DNA of 64,000 bases from Gordonibacter urolithinfaciens (GTDB lineage Bacteria > Actinomycetota > Coriobacteriia > Coriobacteriales > Eggerthellaceae). Shown here piece by piece: positions 25,975-34,982 of the stretch (position 1 is the first letter of the stretch; each line of letters opens with the position of its first letter). The translations under genes and the position numbers were made by a program. The notes under the pieces were generated by a model. It had not been told where the DNA came from. It searched no databases and saw nothing but the letters and a program-made list of their open reading frames with translations. The DNA lies in contig NZ_LT900217.1 in the NCBI RefSeq assembly GCF_900199375.1, positions 1,922,001 through 1,986,000 of the forward strand, given 5' to 3'.

Positions 25975-26868
25975 ATGTCTTTTGAACCTATCTGGGGCGC
26001 CATCATCGCATGGTACCTGTTCCTCGCCGGTCTGGGCGGTGGCGCGTTCATCACCTCCGCCTTCCTGGGTTGGCGCCATCCCGAGGCCGTGTCGATGCGC
26101 AAGGTGGGGCACCTCATCGCCCCCATCGCGGTCATCATCGGCCTGGTGCTGCTCATGTTCGATGCCGAGGGAGGCCTGCACAACCCGCTGCGCTTCGCGC
26201 TGCTGCTGACGAACTTCGGCTCCGTGATGACGTGGGGCGTCGTGTTCCTGGGCGGCTTCACCGTGGTGGCCCTGGTCGTGGTGGTGCTGGACTTCCTTAA
26301 GAAGTCGGTGCCGGTGTGGCTGGACATCGTGGGCGTGGTGTTCGCGGTGTGCGTGGCCGTGTACACCGGCGCGCTCTTGGGCGTGTGCAAGACGTTCCCG
26401 CTGTGGAACAACGCGCTGCTGCCCATCCTGTTTTTGGTGTCGGCCGTCTCGGCCGGTGCTGCCAGCGTGCTGCTGGTGGCCGTTATCCGCCATGCGGACG
26501 AGTTCAACCGCGTGGGCGTGCTGAAGAAGTTCCACTTCTGCCTGCCCATCATCGAGCTGGTGCTGGTGGCCTCGCTCATGTTCATTACCAGCTTCAACTC
26601 CGTTGCGGGTTGGAACTCGGTCATGAGCTTGCTGGTGGGCCAGTACGCGCCGCTGTTCTGGATCGGCCTGGTGCTTATCGGCCTCGTGCTGCCCACGGCG
26701 CTGGAGACATGGCTTTTGTTCTTCAGCCCGAAGGAGTTCGAGGAGAGCCGCAAGGCCCACTGGATCAGCTTCGGCTCCGATGCCGGCGTGCTGGTGGGCG
26801 GCTTCCTGCTGCGCTTCCTGGTGGTCATGGCGGCCCTGCCGGTGACGATCACGGTGCCCATGCTGTAG
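25975..26868 (+). CDS. NrfD/PsrC-like membrane anchor
   Basis: A 297-residue protein with about eight hydrophobic helices. It begins 'WGAIIAWYLFLAGLGGGAFITSAFLGW', the NrfD family start, with 'LMFDAEGGLHNPLRFALLLTNFGSVMTWGVVF' and 'GVCKTFPLWNNALLPILFLVSAVSAGAASVLL'. It would oxidise menaquinol and pass electrons to the Fe-S subunit. Last gene of the operon; the terminator lies 31 nt downstream. Confidence 0.9.
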   Translation: MSFEPIWGAIIAWYLFLAGLGGGAFITSAFLGWRHPEAVSMRKVGHLIAPIAVIIGLVLLMFDAEGGLHNPLRFALLLTNFGSVMTWGVVFLGGFTVVALVVVVLDFLKKSVPVWLDIVGVVFAVCVAVYTGALLGVCKTFPLWNNALLPILFLVSAVSAGAASVLLVAVIRHADEFNRVGVLKKFHFCLPIIELVLVASLMFITSFNSVAGWNSVMSLLVGQYAPLFWIGLVLIGLVLPTALETWLLFFSPKEFEESRKAHWISFGSDAGVLVGGFLLRFLVVMAALPVTITVPML

Positions 26869-26899
26869 CTGCGACCGAACAAGTAGTGCATCTGCCACG

Positions 26900-26930
26900 C
26901 GCCGCCCCTTTCGAGGGGCGGCGTTTTTTT
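26900..26930 (+). terminator. Rho-independent terminator
   Basis: Perfect 10-bp stem CGCCGCCCCT / AGGGGCGGCG with a TTCG loop followed by seven T (26924-26930), directly after the thiosulfate-reductase-like operon. Confidence 0.92.
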
Positions 26931-26999
26931 GCATGAAAGGGACGGTGTGTAGGTTGACTCAACCGTTGATTGAGTTGAAGTGTTGCGGAACCGTAAATT

Positions 27000-27028
27000 T
27001 TGCACGGGCCTTCGGGGAACGGTAAAAT
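27000..27028 (+). promoter_or_regulatory. Promoter of the VTC/CotH/GT2 operon
   Basis: TTGCAC (27000-27005), 17 bp, TAAAAT (27023-27028), with the first start codon at 27062. Just upstream, ACTCAACCGTTGATTGAGT (26957-26975) holds an inverted repeat (ACTCAA / TTGAGT) that could be an operator. Confidence 0.55.
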
Positions 27029-27061
27029 CAGCTTTCTAATAAAGAGAAGCCTGAGTCCCGC

Positions 27062-27757
27062 ATGAGAAACATTAGCCGAAAAGAGAAGAAGTTCCTCGTC
27101 GACCTGACGAGTGCGAAGAAGCTCGAAGGGCTGCTCTCGCAAGTGATGCCCGGCGATCCGCACAATGGCTCACGCGGCTACCCGGTACGGTCGCTCTACT
27201 TCGACACGCTGCACGACCGCGACTTCGCAGAGAAGCTGTTCGGCACCGATCCGCGCCGCAAGGTGCGGCTGCGCGTGTACGACCCAGCGGCGGACTTCGC
27301 GCTGCTGGAGCTCAAGCAGAAGCAGGGAGAGAACCAGCGGAAGCGCTCGCTGCCCTTGACGCAGGCCGAGGCGCGCCGCCTCATCGACGGCGATTTCGAC
27401 GTGCTGCTCGGTCGCGAGGAGCCCTTCGCCGCGGAGATGCACGCGCTCATGAGCATCAACGGCTATCGGCCGAAGGCCGTCGTCGAGTACGACCGCACGG
27501 CCTTCATCGCGAAGGAGAACAAGACGCGCGTGACGTTCGACCGGTCGATCCGCGCGACCGAGCTGAACTACGACCTGTTCGACCCGAAGCTGCCCCTGTA
27601 TCCGGTGTTCGACCCGTTCAACGTGGTGCTGGAAGTGAAGTTCGACGGTTTTCTGCTCAGCTACGTCCGGTCGGTGCTGAATATGGCGGACAAGAGCGAG
27701 CTGTCGGTGAGCAAGTACTGCCTGGCGCGCGGCGCGCGCATGGCGTACCAGTTCTAA
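27062..27757 (+). CDS. VTC-domain protein (polyphosphate polymerase-like)
   Basis: A 231-residue protein covering a single VTC catalytic fold. The basic and acidic residues expected to line the tunnel are visible: 'RNISRKEKKFLVD', 'VRSLYFDTLHDRDF', 'RRKVRLRVYD', 'LLELKQKQGENQRKRS', 'AVVEYDRTAFIAK', 'NVVLEVKFDGF', 'LSVSKYCLARG'. In yeast Vtc4 this domain makes polyphosphate from ATP; bacterial stand-alone VTC proteins are poorly understood. It is the first gene of a six-gene operon whose next genes encode DUF4956 and CotH proteins, a recurring neighbour set in bacteria. Confidence 0.85.
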   Translation: MRNISRKEKKFLVDLTSAKKLEGLLSQVMPGDPHNGSRGYPVRSLYFDTLHDRDFAEKLFGTDPRRKVRLRVYDPAADFALLELKQKQGENQRKRSLPLTQAEARRLIDGDFDVLLGREEPFAAEMHALMSINGYRPKAVVEYDRTAFIAKENKTRVTFDRSIRATELNYDLFDPKLPLYPVFDPFNVVLEVKFDGFLLSYVRSVLNMADKSELSVSKYCLARGARMAYQF

Positions 27758-27769
27758 AGAGGAGAGAGC

Positions 27770-28453
27770 GTGAAAGAGCAACTGTACCAGCTGTTCCAGG
27801 GCACCACGGGCGCGCCCACGGTGGAGGACCTCCTGCTGCGCGTGGGCGTGTCGGTGGTCATCGGCCTGGCCATCTTCGTGTCGTACTGGATCTCGCATGC
27901 GGGCACCATCTACTCGCAGAAGTTCAACATCAACCTCATCACGCTCACCATCCTCACGGCCACGGTGATGACGGTCATCGGCAACAACATCGCGCTGTCG
28001 CTCGGCATGGTGGGCGCGCTGTCCATCGTGCGCTTCCGCACGGCCATCAAGGACCCGCGCGACACCACCTACATCTTCTGGGCCATCATCTGCGGCATCT
28101 GCTGCGGTGTGGGCATGTTCCTGGCGGCGGCCATCGGCAGCGTGGCCGTGTTCGTGGTGCTGCTCATCCTGGGGCGCGTGCGCAACGACGTGCGGACGCT
28201 TTTGATAGTGCGCGCCGCGCGCACGCAGGAGCTGCCCATCGAGGGCAAGGTGTACGAGTATTTCGGCGGCCGCGCCGTGCAGCGCGTGAAGAACACCACG
28301 GAAACCGACGTCGAGTTCATGTTCGAGCTGTCCCGCGGCATGCTCGACCGCGCGCAGAAGAAGGCCGAGCGCCCTATCACCGACGAGCTGTACGCCCTCG
28401 GTGGCATCGATTACGTGAACATCGTGGCGCAAAACGACGAGATAGGCAGCTAG
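27770..28453 (+). CDS. DUF4956 membrane protein
   Basis: A 227-residue protein from GTG 27770 (AGAGGAGAGAGC upstream). Three or four helices lie in residues 20-140 ('LLRVGVSVVIGLAIFVSYWIS', 'LITLTILTATVMTVIGNNIALSLGMVGALSIVRFRTAIKDPRD', 'FWAIICGICCGVGMFLAAAIGSVAVFVVLLIL'). The 'GALSIVRFRTAIKDPRD' motif is the DUF4956 hallmark. A soluble C-terminal domain of about 85 residues follows. DUF4956 genes commonly neighbour VTC genes; function is unknown, possibly a channel or membrane partner of the VTC protein. Confidence 0.85.
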   Translation: MKEQLYQLFQGTTGAPTVEDLLLRVGVSVVIGLAIFVSYWISHAGTIYSQKFNINLITLTILTATVMTVIGNNIALSLGMVGALSIVRFRTAIKDPRDTTYIFWAIICGICCGVGMFLAAAIGSVAVFVVLLILGRVRNDVRTLLIVRAARTQELPIEGKVYEYFGGRAVQRVKNTTETDVEFMFELSRGMLDRAQKKAERPITDELYALGGIDYVNIVAQNDEIGS

Positions 28454-28463
28454 CGCGTTGGCC

Positions 28464-30026
28464 ATGGAGGCATTGCGAGGCAGGAAATACCAGCTCATAG
28501 CCGTGGCGGCCATCGCGGCCGTCGTGGCTGCGGGCGTCGTGGGCACGCTGGCGGACGCGAACAAGCTGCTGCCGGAGCGGTACCATCAGCATGAAAAAGC
28601 CCAGCAGCTGGCCGACCTGCCAGAGGCCGACCGCGCGGCGGCGTCCGGCACCAACACCGATGCGGCCACCTTCGCCTCGCACCTGCCGGTCGTGAGCATC
28701 GACACCGGCGGGCAGGAGATACCGGGCGAGCTCGTCCGCGACGAGAACGGCAAGACCATCGAAGGCGGAGACGGCCGGGCCGTCGTCACTGCTGCGCCTT
28801 CCGGCGAGCCGTCCATCACCGCCAGCCTGGTCGCCTTCGACGCCGAGAGCCAGGACGCGGTGCGCGCGAACCGGCTCTCCGACGAGCCTGAGATTGAAAG
28901 CTCGTGCCTGCTGCGCATCCGCGGCAACTCATCGCGCGCTTTCGACAAGAAGAACTACCAGATCACGTTCGTGAAAAGCGACGGAACCGACAACGACCAA
29001 GAGTTCTTGGGCATGGCGAAGAGCGAGACGTGGACGCTGCACGGTCCCTCGCTCGACAAGACCCTCATGCGAAACTACCTGGCGTACGGCATCGCTGGCG
29101 AGTTCATGAACGACTACGTGCCCGACGTGCGCTATTGCGAGCTGTTCATCGACGGCGAGTACCAGGGACTCTATCTGGCAACCGAGACGGTGAAGGTGGA
29201 GGACGGCCGGCTCGACCTCAACCCCGCCGATCCGAAAAGCCCCACGACCAGCTACGTGCTCGGCATAGATCTGACGGGCTCCGGTCCGCTGACCATCTCG
29301 GATTTCCTCCGCTACACGCTGCGCCTGAGCAAGTACATGAACATCGAGTATCCGAACGCGACCACGCTCACCGATGAGCAGAAGGCGTGGATCGAGCAGG
29401 ATGTGAGCTCGTTCGAGAAGGCTTTGTTCTCGTACGACTACGACACCCGCGACTACGGATACGTCAACTACATCGACGTCGACAGCTTCGTTGATTCTTT
29501 CGTGTGGAACGAGTTCGTCATCAACGACGATTTCGCCGCTTACTCGACGTATCTGTACAAGGACGTTCGGGGCAAGCTCACGCTGGGGCCTCCTTGGGAC
29601 TTCAACAACGTGTTCGACAATTATCGACTGGCCACGCCTACTGACAAGTTCTACCTGGTCGATCGTGCGTGGTACTTCATGCTATTCAAAGACGAGGCGT
29701 TCACCGAGCGCGTGATCAGCCGCTATAGGGAGCTTCGGGCGGGCGCGTTGAGCGAGGAGCACCTCAACGCCTACATCGACGAGACGACGGAGTACCTGGG
29801 CCCGGTCGTGGAGCGCAACTTCAAGGTGTGGGGCTATCTGCTCGACGCTGAAAATGTTTCCCATGCGCAGAAGGTTGAGCCTGACGAGCGGAACCCGCGC
29901 TCGTTCGACGAGGCCATCGATCAGTTGAAGTCGTTCGTGACGGAGCGCGGTGCGTGGCTCGACGGTTCCATCGAGCATCTGCGCCAATACTCTCATGAGT
30001 CGGCCGTCAAGAAGTTCAACCATTAG
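28464..30026 (+). CDS. CotH kinase family protein, secreted or membrane-anchored
   Basis: About 520 residues; ATG 28464 is used, with a TTG two codons earlier as an alternative. There is one N-terminal hydrophobic helix ('LIAVAAIAAVVAAGVVG'), so the protein is extracytoplasmic. The CotH pattern follows: 'CLLRIRGNSSRAFDKKNYQITF', 'LGMAKSETWTLHGPSLDKTLMRNYLAYGIA', 'CELFIDGEYQGLYLATETVKVEDGRLDL', then 'LTLGPPWDFNNVFDNY', which matches the conserved metal-binding 'WDwD' region with an N instead of the second D. CotH of Bacillus is an atypical spore-coat kinase. Here the neighbours suggest phosphorylation or modification of a surface polymer or protein. Confidence 0.85.
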   Translation: MEALRGRKYQLIAVAAIAAVVAAGVVGTLADANKLLPERYHQHEKAQQLADLPEADRAAASGTNTDAATFASHLPVVSIDTGGQEIPGELVRDENGKTIEGGDGRAVVTAAPSGEPSITASLVAFDAESQDAVRANRLSDEPEIESSCLLRIRGNSSRAFDKKNYQITFVKSDGTDNDQEFLGMAKSETWTLHGPSLDKTLMRNYLAYGIAGEFMNDYVPDVRYCELFIDGEYQGLYLATETVKVEDGRLDLNPADPKSPTTSYVLGIDLTGSGPLTISDFLRYTLRLSKYMNIEYPNATTLTDEQKAWIEQDVSSFEKALFSYDYDTRDYGYVNYIDVDSFVDSFVWNEFVINDDFAAYSTYLYKDVRGKLTLGPPWDFNNVFDNYRLATPTDKFYLVDRAWYFMLFKDEAFTERVISRYRELRAGALSEEHLNAYIDETTEYLGPVVERNFKVWGYLLDAENVSHAQKVEPDERNPRSFDEAIDQLKSFVTERGAWLDGSIEHLRQYSHESAVKKFNH

Positions 30027-30041
30027 GGAAGGGAGGGGTCC

Positions 30042-32282
30042 GTGAAGAAGTTCATCATCGCTGCCGCGTGCCTGTTCGCGCTGGCGGCTTGTGCGGCGTT
30101 CGCCGTGTTCGGCACGAGCGTGAGCATCGATCTCGACCCCTCAAAGCCCGTGACCGCCTGGGTGCGCCAAGAGGGACGTGCGATCCAGATCGATCGCGGC
30201 GACGGTTGGGAGGATTTCGAGATACGCGGCGTGGACATGGGCGCGGGCATCCCCGGGCATTTCGCCACCGACTACGCCATCGACAAGGAGACGTACCTGC
30301 GATGGTTTCAGCAGGTCAAGGATATGGGTGCGAACACCATCCGCGTCTACATCCTGCTGGGCACCGACTTCTACGAGGCCTTCTACGAGTTCAACAAGGA
30401 TAATCCCGATCCGCTCTACCTCATCCACGGCGTGTGGATCGATGACTACGCGCAGAACTCCCATATGGACGCATACGACCCCGCCTATCTCGGGCGGTTC
30501 AAAGAGGATGCGCGCACGGTGGTGGACGTGATACACGGCCAACGTTGGATCGAGCTTGGCCGGCTGTCCGGAACGGGCATGTACACGAAGGACATCTCGC
30601 CATGGGTGCTCGGCTACATCCTGGGCGTCGAATGGGAGGCGCCTACCGTCATCTACACCGATCGCACGCACGAGGGCATGGGCACCTACCATGGCTCCTA
30701 CGTGAGCAGCACGTCGGAGGCGAGCGCGTTCGAGATCATGCTCGCCCAGGTGGGCGATGACCTGATGGGCTACGAGTCCAAGCGCTACAAGCAGCAGCGG
30801 CTGCTTGCTTTCAGCAATTGGCCCACCACCGACCCGATGAGCTATCCGCTGCCGCTGCAGCTGTTCTTCGAGAAGTACAGCCAGGTGGATGTGGAGAACA
30901 TCGTGGCCGAGGAGACCGTGGTGTCGGGCATGTTCGCCTCTTACCACGTGTACCCCTACTATCCCGACTACCTGCAGTACCTGCCCGAATACGCCAACGC
31001 TGTGGACGATACGGGCCAGGTGAACACCTACCGCGCGTATCTGGAGACGCTCGTTGCGCACCACAGCGTGCCGGTTGTCATATCGGAGTTCGGCGTGCCC
31101 AGCTCGCGCGGGCGCGCCCAGGTGGACGCGAACACCGGTCGCAACCAGGGCGGCATGAGCGAGGACGACCAAGGGAGGGCCATCGTTCGCTCCTATGTCG
31201 ATATCATGGCTTCGGGATGCGCGGGGTCGGTGATCTTCACCTGGCAAGATGAATGGTTCAAACGCACGTGGAACACCATGGCCAACGTGGATCTGCTGAA
31301 GACGCCCTACTGGAGCGACTACCAGACCAACGAGCAGTATTTCGGGCTTTTGTCGTTCGACCCTGGCACGGAGCGCAGCGTGAGCTATGCGGACGGCGAC
31401 GACGAGGAGTGGACGGACGCAGACGTGATCGGCGAGGCCGACGGTCGCACGCTGTCGATGAAGTACGACGAGAAGTTTGTGTACCTCATGGTGCGCGGAA
31501 GCGACGTCGGACCGGGCACGCCGCTGTACCTGCCAGTGGACACGACGCAGAAGACGGGCGCAACGGCCAGCGCCGACCCGGTCGTGTCGTTCGAGCGTGC
31601 GGCCGACTTCCTCATCGTGCTCGACGGCGAGGACGAGAGCCGCGTGCTGGTGCAGGAACGCTACGAGGTCATGCGCGCCATGGCGTTGCGCACCACGACC
31701 GGCGAGGATCCTTATGAGAACATCCCTGCGAAGGACACGACCCGGTTCAAGCACATCGACCTGGTGCTGCAGACCATAACGGAAACCCAGGCCATTGCAG
31801 ATGCGGTCGCCAACCAGAAGAACGCCATCGCGGACAATTTCTACTTCGAGTCCTACGAGACCGGCAAACTCGTCTACGGGGACGCGAACCCCGCGCACGA
31901 AAACTTCGACTCGATGGCCGACTTCTGCTATGGCGACGGGTTCGTGGAGATCAAGCTGCCGTGGCAGCTGTTGAACTTCTCGAATCCCTCCGAGATGCAG
32001 ATCCACGACGACTATTACGAGCACTACGGCGTGGAGAACATGAAGATCGACCGCATGTACGTGGGAGTGGGTGACGGCGCGGACGGGCAGGCCATCCCGC
32101 TGTTCGAGAAGCCGCTCAAGGGCTGGGGCACGAAGGTGACGTACCACGAGCGCCTGAAGGAGAGCTACTACATCGTGCAGCGGATGTGGGCGGAAGGCGT
32201 CCCGGCCGAGGAGCTGTGGCGCGAGGACGCGGCAACGGGTGGTGAGACGACGGATGCCGTCGTAGCGGGCGGCACCTCGTGA
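30042..32282 (+). CDS. Extracellular glycosidase-like protein (TIM barrel plus C-terminal beta domain)
   Basis: A 746-residue protein from GTG 30042 (GGGAAGGGAGGGGTCC upstream). It has an N-terminal signal or anchor helix ('FIIAAACLFALAACAAFAVF'). Residues 60-400 look like a glycoside-hydrolase TIM barrel: 'IRGVDMGAG', 'YLRWFQQVKDMGANTIRVYILLG', 'GYILGVEWEAP' (Glu197, candidate acid/base) and 'VPVVISEFGVP' (Glu349, candidate nucleophile). Residues about 440-720 form a beta-rich domain ('GRTLSMKYDEKFVYLMVRGSDV', 'GFVEIKLPWQLLNFSNPSEMQIHDD') like those that bind carbohydrate. It probably trims or transfers the polymer made by the GT2 enzyme. The stop overlaps the next start. Confidence 0.72.
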   Translation: MKKFIIAAACLFALAACAAFAVFGTSVSIDLDPSKPVTAWVRQEGRAIQIDRGDGWEDFEIRGVDMGAGIPGHFATDYAIDKETYLRWFQQVKDMGANTIRVYILLGTDFYEAFYEFNKDNPDPLYLIHGVWIDDYAQNSHMDAYDPAYLGRFKEDARTVVDVIHGQRWIELGRLSGTGMYTKDISPWVLGYILGVEWEAPTVIYTDRTHEGMGTYHGSYVSSTSEASAFEIMLAQVGDDLMGYESKRYKQQRLLAFSNWPTTDPMSYPLPLQLFFEKYSQVDVENIVAEETVVSGMFASYHVYPYYPDYLQYLPEYANAVDDTGQVNTYRAYLETLVAHHSVPVVISEFGVPSSRGRAQVDANTGRNQGGMSEDDQGRAIVRSYVDIMASGCAGSVIFTWQDEWFKRTWNTMANVDLLKTPYWSDYQTNEQYFGLLSFDPGTERSVSYADGDDEEWTDADVIGEADGRTLSMKYDEKFVYLMVRGSDVGPGTPLYLPVDTTQKTGATASADPVVSFERAADFLIVLDGEDESRVLVQERYEVMRAMALRTTTGEDPYENIPAKDTTRFKHIDLVLQTITETQAIADAVANQKNAIADNFYFESYETGKLVYGDANPAHENFDSMADFCYGDGFVEIKLPWQLLNFSNPSEMQIHDDYYEHYGVENMKIDRMYVGVGDGADGQAIPLFEKPLKGWGTKVTYHERLKESYYIVQRMWAEGVPAEELWREDAATGGETTDAVVAGGTS

Positions 32283-33394
32283 AGATCGAGTGGCTCATAG
32301 CGTTCTACCTGTTCATCAGCGTGATGATGATCGCGTTCAACTTCGGGTACCTGGCCTACGAGAAGCTGCACGCGAAGCGCTTCGACGCGCGGACGAAGCG
32401 GCTCGCGGAACTGCTGGGCGACGAGATCGAGCGCAACGCCGCGTTTCCCACCGAGGAGCACAAGCGCACGCTCGAGCGCGCGATGCGCCGGATGGCCGGC
32501 ATGGAGTCGTTCGACCTGACCATGGGCCATCTGCTGGAGCAGGACCCCGCCAAGAGCGAGCGCTACCTGCACGGCATCGCCACGGTGTTCGACCACCTCA
32601 CCTACCACTTCGCGAAGAAGGACGACCTGCACCGCGCCTACTTCGCCTACATCGTGAAGCGCTGGTACCGCGAACGGCCGGCCGGCAACACCGTTGAGCA
32701 GGCGCTCCTGCGCTACGTGCGCGAGGGCTCGTTCTACGCTCGGCAGAACGCGCTCGAAGCGCTTTCGCAGGTGGGAAGCGCCCGCGCGCTGGCCGAGGCT
32801 ATCGCCACGCTCGAGCGCGACGGGGAGTTCCACAGCCCCAAGCTCATCACGGAGGCCGCGCTCGCGTTCGCGGGCGAGGCGACGGAGCTGGAGGCCGAGC
32901 TCAAGGAGCGCGTCGGGCGCTTCAGCCCCCACACCGTCGCGGCCCTCGTCAACTACCTGCGCATGGCGGGTCTGGGCGATCCCGACGTCATCCTCGCCCT
33001 CATGCGCGACGAGCGGGAGGACCTCGAAGTGCGCCTCGCGTGCATCCGCTACTTCATGCGCCGGCACTGGCCGGCCGCCGAGGCCGACCTGCTCAAACTC
33101 GCCTCCGACAACGATCCGGCGCGCTGGGAGTACCGGGCCATCGCGGCCACGGCGTTGTCGAATTATCCCGGCATGGAGGCCGTCGAGGCGCTGAAGGGGT
33201 GCCTCTCGAGCCCCTCGTGGTTCGTGCGCAACAACGCGGCGAAGACCCTGTACGACTACGGCCTCGCGCTCGACGACCTCGCCGACGTCATGAACGGCCC
33301 CGACGCCTACGCGCGCGACATGCTCGCCTACCACTGGGAGCTCAAGCGCGTGGAGGAAGAGGAGCGCAAGCGGAAGGAGGCGCTTCCGGTATGA
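32279..33394 (+). CDS. Membrane-anchored HEAT-repeat protein
   Basis: A 371-residue protein from GTG 32279, overlapping the previous stop by 4 bases. One N-terminal helix ('WLIAFYLFISVMMIAFNFGYLAY') anchors it. The rest is a helical solenoid with HEAT-like units such as 'YARQNALEALSQVGSARALAEAIATLE', 'DLEVRLACIRYFMRRHWPAAEADLLKLASD', 'YRAIAATALSNYPGMEAVEALKGCL' and 'WFVRNNAAKTLYDYG'. Such proteins are scaffolds. It overlaps the GT2 gene (ATGA) and probably assembles the synthase with its partners; the side of the membrane is uncertain but the topology suggests a cytoplasmic solenoid. Confidence 0.82.
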   Translation: MKIEWLIAFYLFISVMMIAFNFGYLAYEKLHAKRFDARTKRLAELLGDEIERNAAFPTEEHKRTLERAMRRMAGMESFDLTMGHLLEQDPAKSERYLHGIATVFDHLTYHFAKKDDLHRAYFAYIVKRWYRERPAGNTVEQALLRYVREGSFYARQNALEALSQVGSARALAEAIATLERDGEFHSPKLITEAALAFAGEATELEAELKERVGRFSPHTVAALVNYLRMAGLGDPDVILALMRDEREDLEVRLACIRYFMRRHWPAAEADLLKLASDNDPARWEYRAIAATALSNYPGMEAVEALKGCLSSPSWFVRNNAAKTLYDYGLALDDLADVMNGPDAYARDMLAYHWELKRVEEEERKRKEALPV

Positions 33395-34818
33395 TCGCCA
33401 CCACCGTGACAGCCGCGGCGATCGTGCAGGGCTTCCTGTACTTCGTCGGCGTGTTCTTCGTGCTGTACCTCATCGGGTACTCGACGTTTCTGTTCCTGTC
33501 GGTGACGGTGGGCTCGTCCATCCTGCACCGGCGCAAGCGCGAGGCCCACTACAAGAGCACGCTCGAGGTGGACTGCTACGTGCCCATCACCATCGTCGTG
33601 CCCGCCTACAACGAGAGCGTGACGGTGGAAAGCTCCCTGCGCTCGCTGCTCAACCTGGACTACACGCTCTACGAGGTGATCGTCGTGGACGACGGCTCCA
33701 CCGACGATACCGCGCAGACGGTCATCGACGCGTTCGACCTGCACCCCATCGACCGGCCCGTCCGCCGGCAGGTGCCCTGCGCGCCCGAGCGCGGCGTGTG
33801 GTACGGGCGCGTGGGGCGCATTCCGGTCACGCTCATCTCCAAGGAGAACGGCGGCAAGTCCGATGCGCTCAACATGGGCATCAATGCCTCGCAGTACCCC
33901 TACTTCATCTGCATCGACGCCGACTCCGTGCTGCAGTACGACTCGTTGCGCGAGATAGCCGCGCCGCTCGTGGAGCACGAGAACGTGGTGGCCGTGGGCG
34001 GGCTCGTGCGCATCTCCAACGGCATCAGCATCAAGGACGGCCGCCTGACCAACTACTCGCTGCCGAAGAAGATCATCCCCGCCATGCAGGTGCTGGAGTA
34101 CGATCGTTCCTTCCTGTCGGCGCGCATCCTGTTCGACCAGTTCAACGGCAACCTGATCATCTCGGGAGCGTTCGGGCTGTTCCGCAAGGACCTGGCCATC
34201 GCGTGCGGCGGCTACGACCTGGACACGGTGGGCGAGGATATGGAGCTGGTCACGAAGCTGCACGTGTTCTGCCGCACCAACGGCAGGGACTACCTGATAA
34301 AGTACGCGCCCGACGCCATCTGCTGGAGTCAGGCGCCCGAGACCCTGCGCGACCTGGTGAAGCAGAGGCGTCGCTGGCACACCGGCCTGTTCGAGACCAT
34401 GACGAAGCACTGGCGCATGTTCGCCAACCTGCGGTTCGGTCTGGTGAGCTTCTTCTCGTACACGTACTTTTTGATCTACGAGCTGCTCTCTCCCGCCATC
34501 GAGCTGTTCGGCCTGGCCACGGTGGCGGTGGCTGTGGCGTTCAACTTCATCAACATCCCGTTCATGATCATGTTCTTCGGCATCTACGCCGTGTTCGGGG
34601 CCGTGATGTCGCTCACGGCGTTCTTCTCGCGCGTGCAGACCCGCGACCTCAAGCTCTCCCCGCGCGACGTGGCGAAGGCGCTGCTGCTGTCGCTCTTCGA
34701 GGTGACGGTGCTCCGCTTCGTCCTGGCCACCACCCGCATGTTCGCGCTGCTGGGCTATCGCCGCAACCGCGGCCGCTGGGGCAGCATCAAGCGACAGAAG
34801 ATCGACGTCGAGAACTGA
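33391..34818 (+). CDS. Processive family 2 glycosyltransferase (polysaccharide synthase)
   Basis: A 475-residue protein starting at ATG 33391, overlapping the HEAT gene. One N-terminal helix (residues 12-40), then a GT2 domain: 'ITIVVPAYNES' (67-75), the UDP-sugar motif 'VVDDGSTDD' (98-106), 'DADS' (176-179), 'GEDMELV' (281-287, catalytic base region) and 'QRRRW' (325-329). Three or four C-terminal helices follow. This D, D, D, QxxRW layout is that of processive synthases such as PgaC, HasA or BcsA. It probably makes and exports a homopolymer. No BcsA PilZ domain is present. Last gene of the operon. Confidence 0.9.
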   Translation: MIATTVTAAAIVQGFLYFVGVFFVLYLIGYSTFLFLSVTVGSSILHRRKREAHYKSTLEVDCYVPITIVVPAYNESVTVESSLRSLLNLDYTLYEVIVVDDGSTDDTAQTVIDAFDLHPIDRPVRRQVPCAPERGVWYGRVGRIPVTLISKENGGKSDALNMGINASQYPYFICIDADSVLQYDSLREIAAPLVEHENVVAVGGLVRISNGISIKDGRLTNYSLPKKIIPAMQVLEYDRSFLSARILFDQFNGNLIISGAFGLFRKDLAIACGGYDLDTVGEDMELVTKLHVFCRTNGRDYLIKYAPDAICWSQAPETLRDLVKQRRRWHTGLFETMTKHWRMFANLRFGLVSFFSYTYFLIYELLSPAIELFGLATVAVAVAFNFINIPFMIMFFGIYAVFGAVMSLTAFFSRVQTRDLKLSPRDVAKALLLSLFEVTVLRFVLATTRMFALLGYRRNRGRWGSIKRQKIDVEN

Positions 34819-34860
34819 ACGAGCGAACGATCCCTCCTGGTCGTTCCGAGCGAGAGGCTC

Positions 34861-34982
34861 TTGTCGTCCTGAGCAAGCGCAGCGAGTCGAACGATCCCCA
34901 TGCGATGTCAGCCGTAGCGCTTCCTGCTCGCGCCGCGCGGGATCCTTCAACTCCATGCTGCGCACGCCGAACGAGATGACAG
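34861..34982. repeat. Imperfect inverted repeat, dispersed intergenic (REP-like) element
   Basis: Arm 1 (34861-34897) reads TTGTCGTCCTGAGC..., then GCGCAGCGAGTCGAACGATCC. Arm 2 (34940-34982) reads in reverse complement as TGTCATCTCGTTC..., then GCGCAGCATGGAGTTGAAGGATCC. The arms would form a long hairpin. The pattern 'GTCxTCCTGAGC...GCAGCGAGTCGAAGGATCC' is a familiar dispersed repeat in many bacterial genomes, as I recall; the copy number here cannot be judged from one window. A partial extra arm lies at about 34829-34855. Confidence 0.55.
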
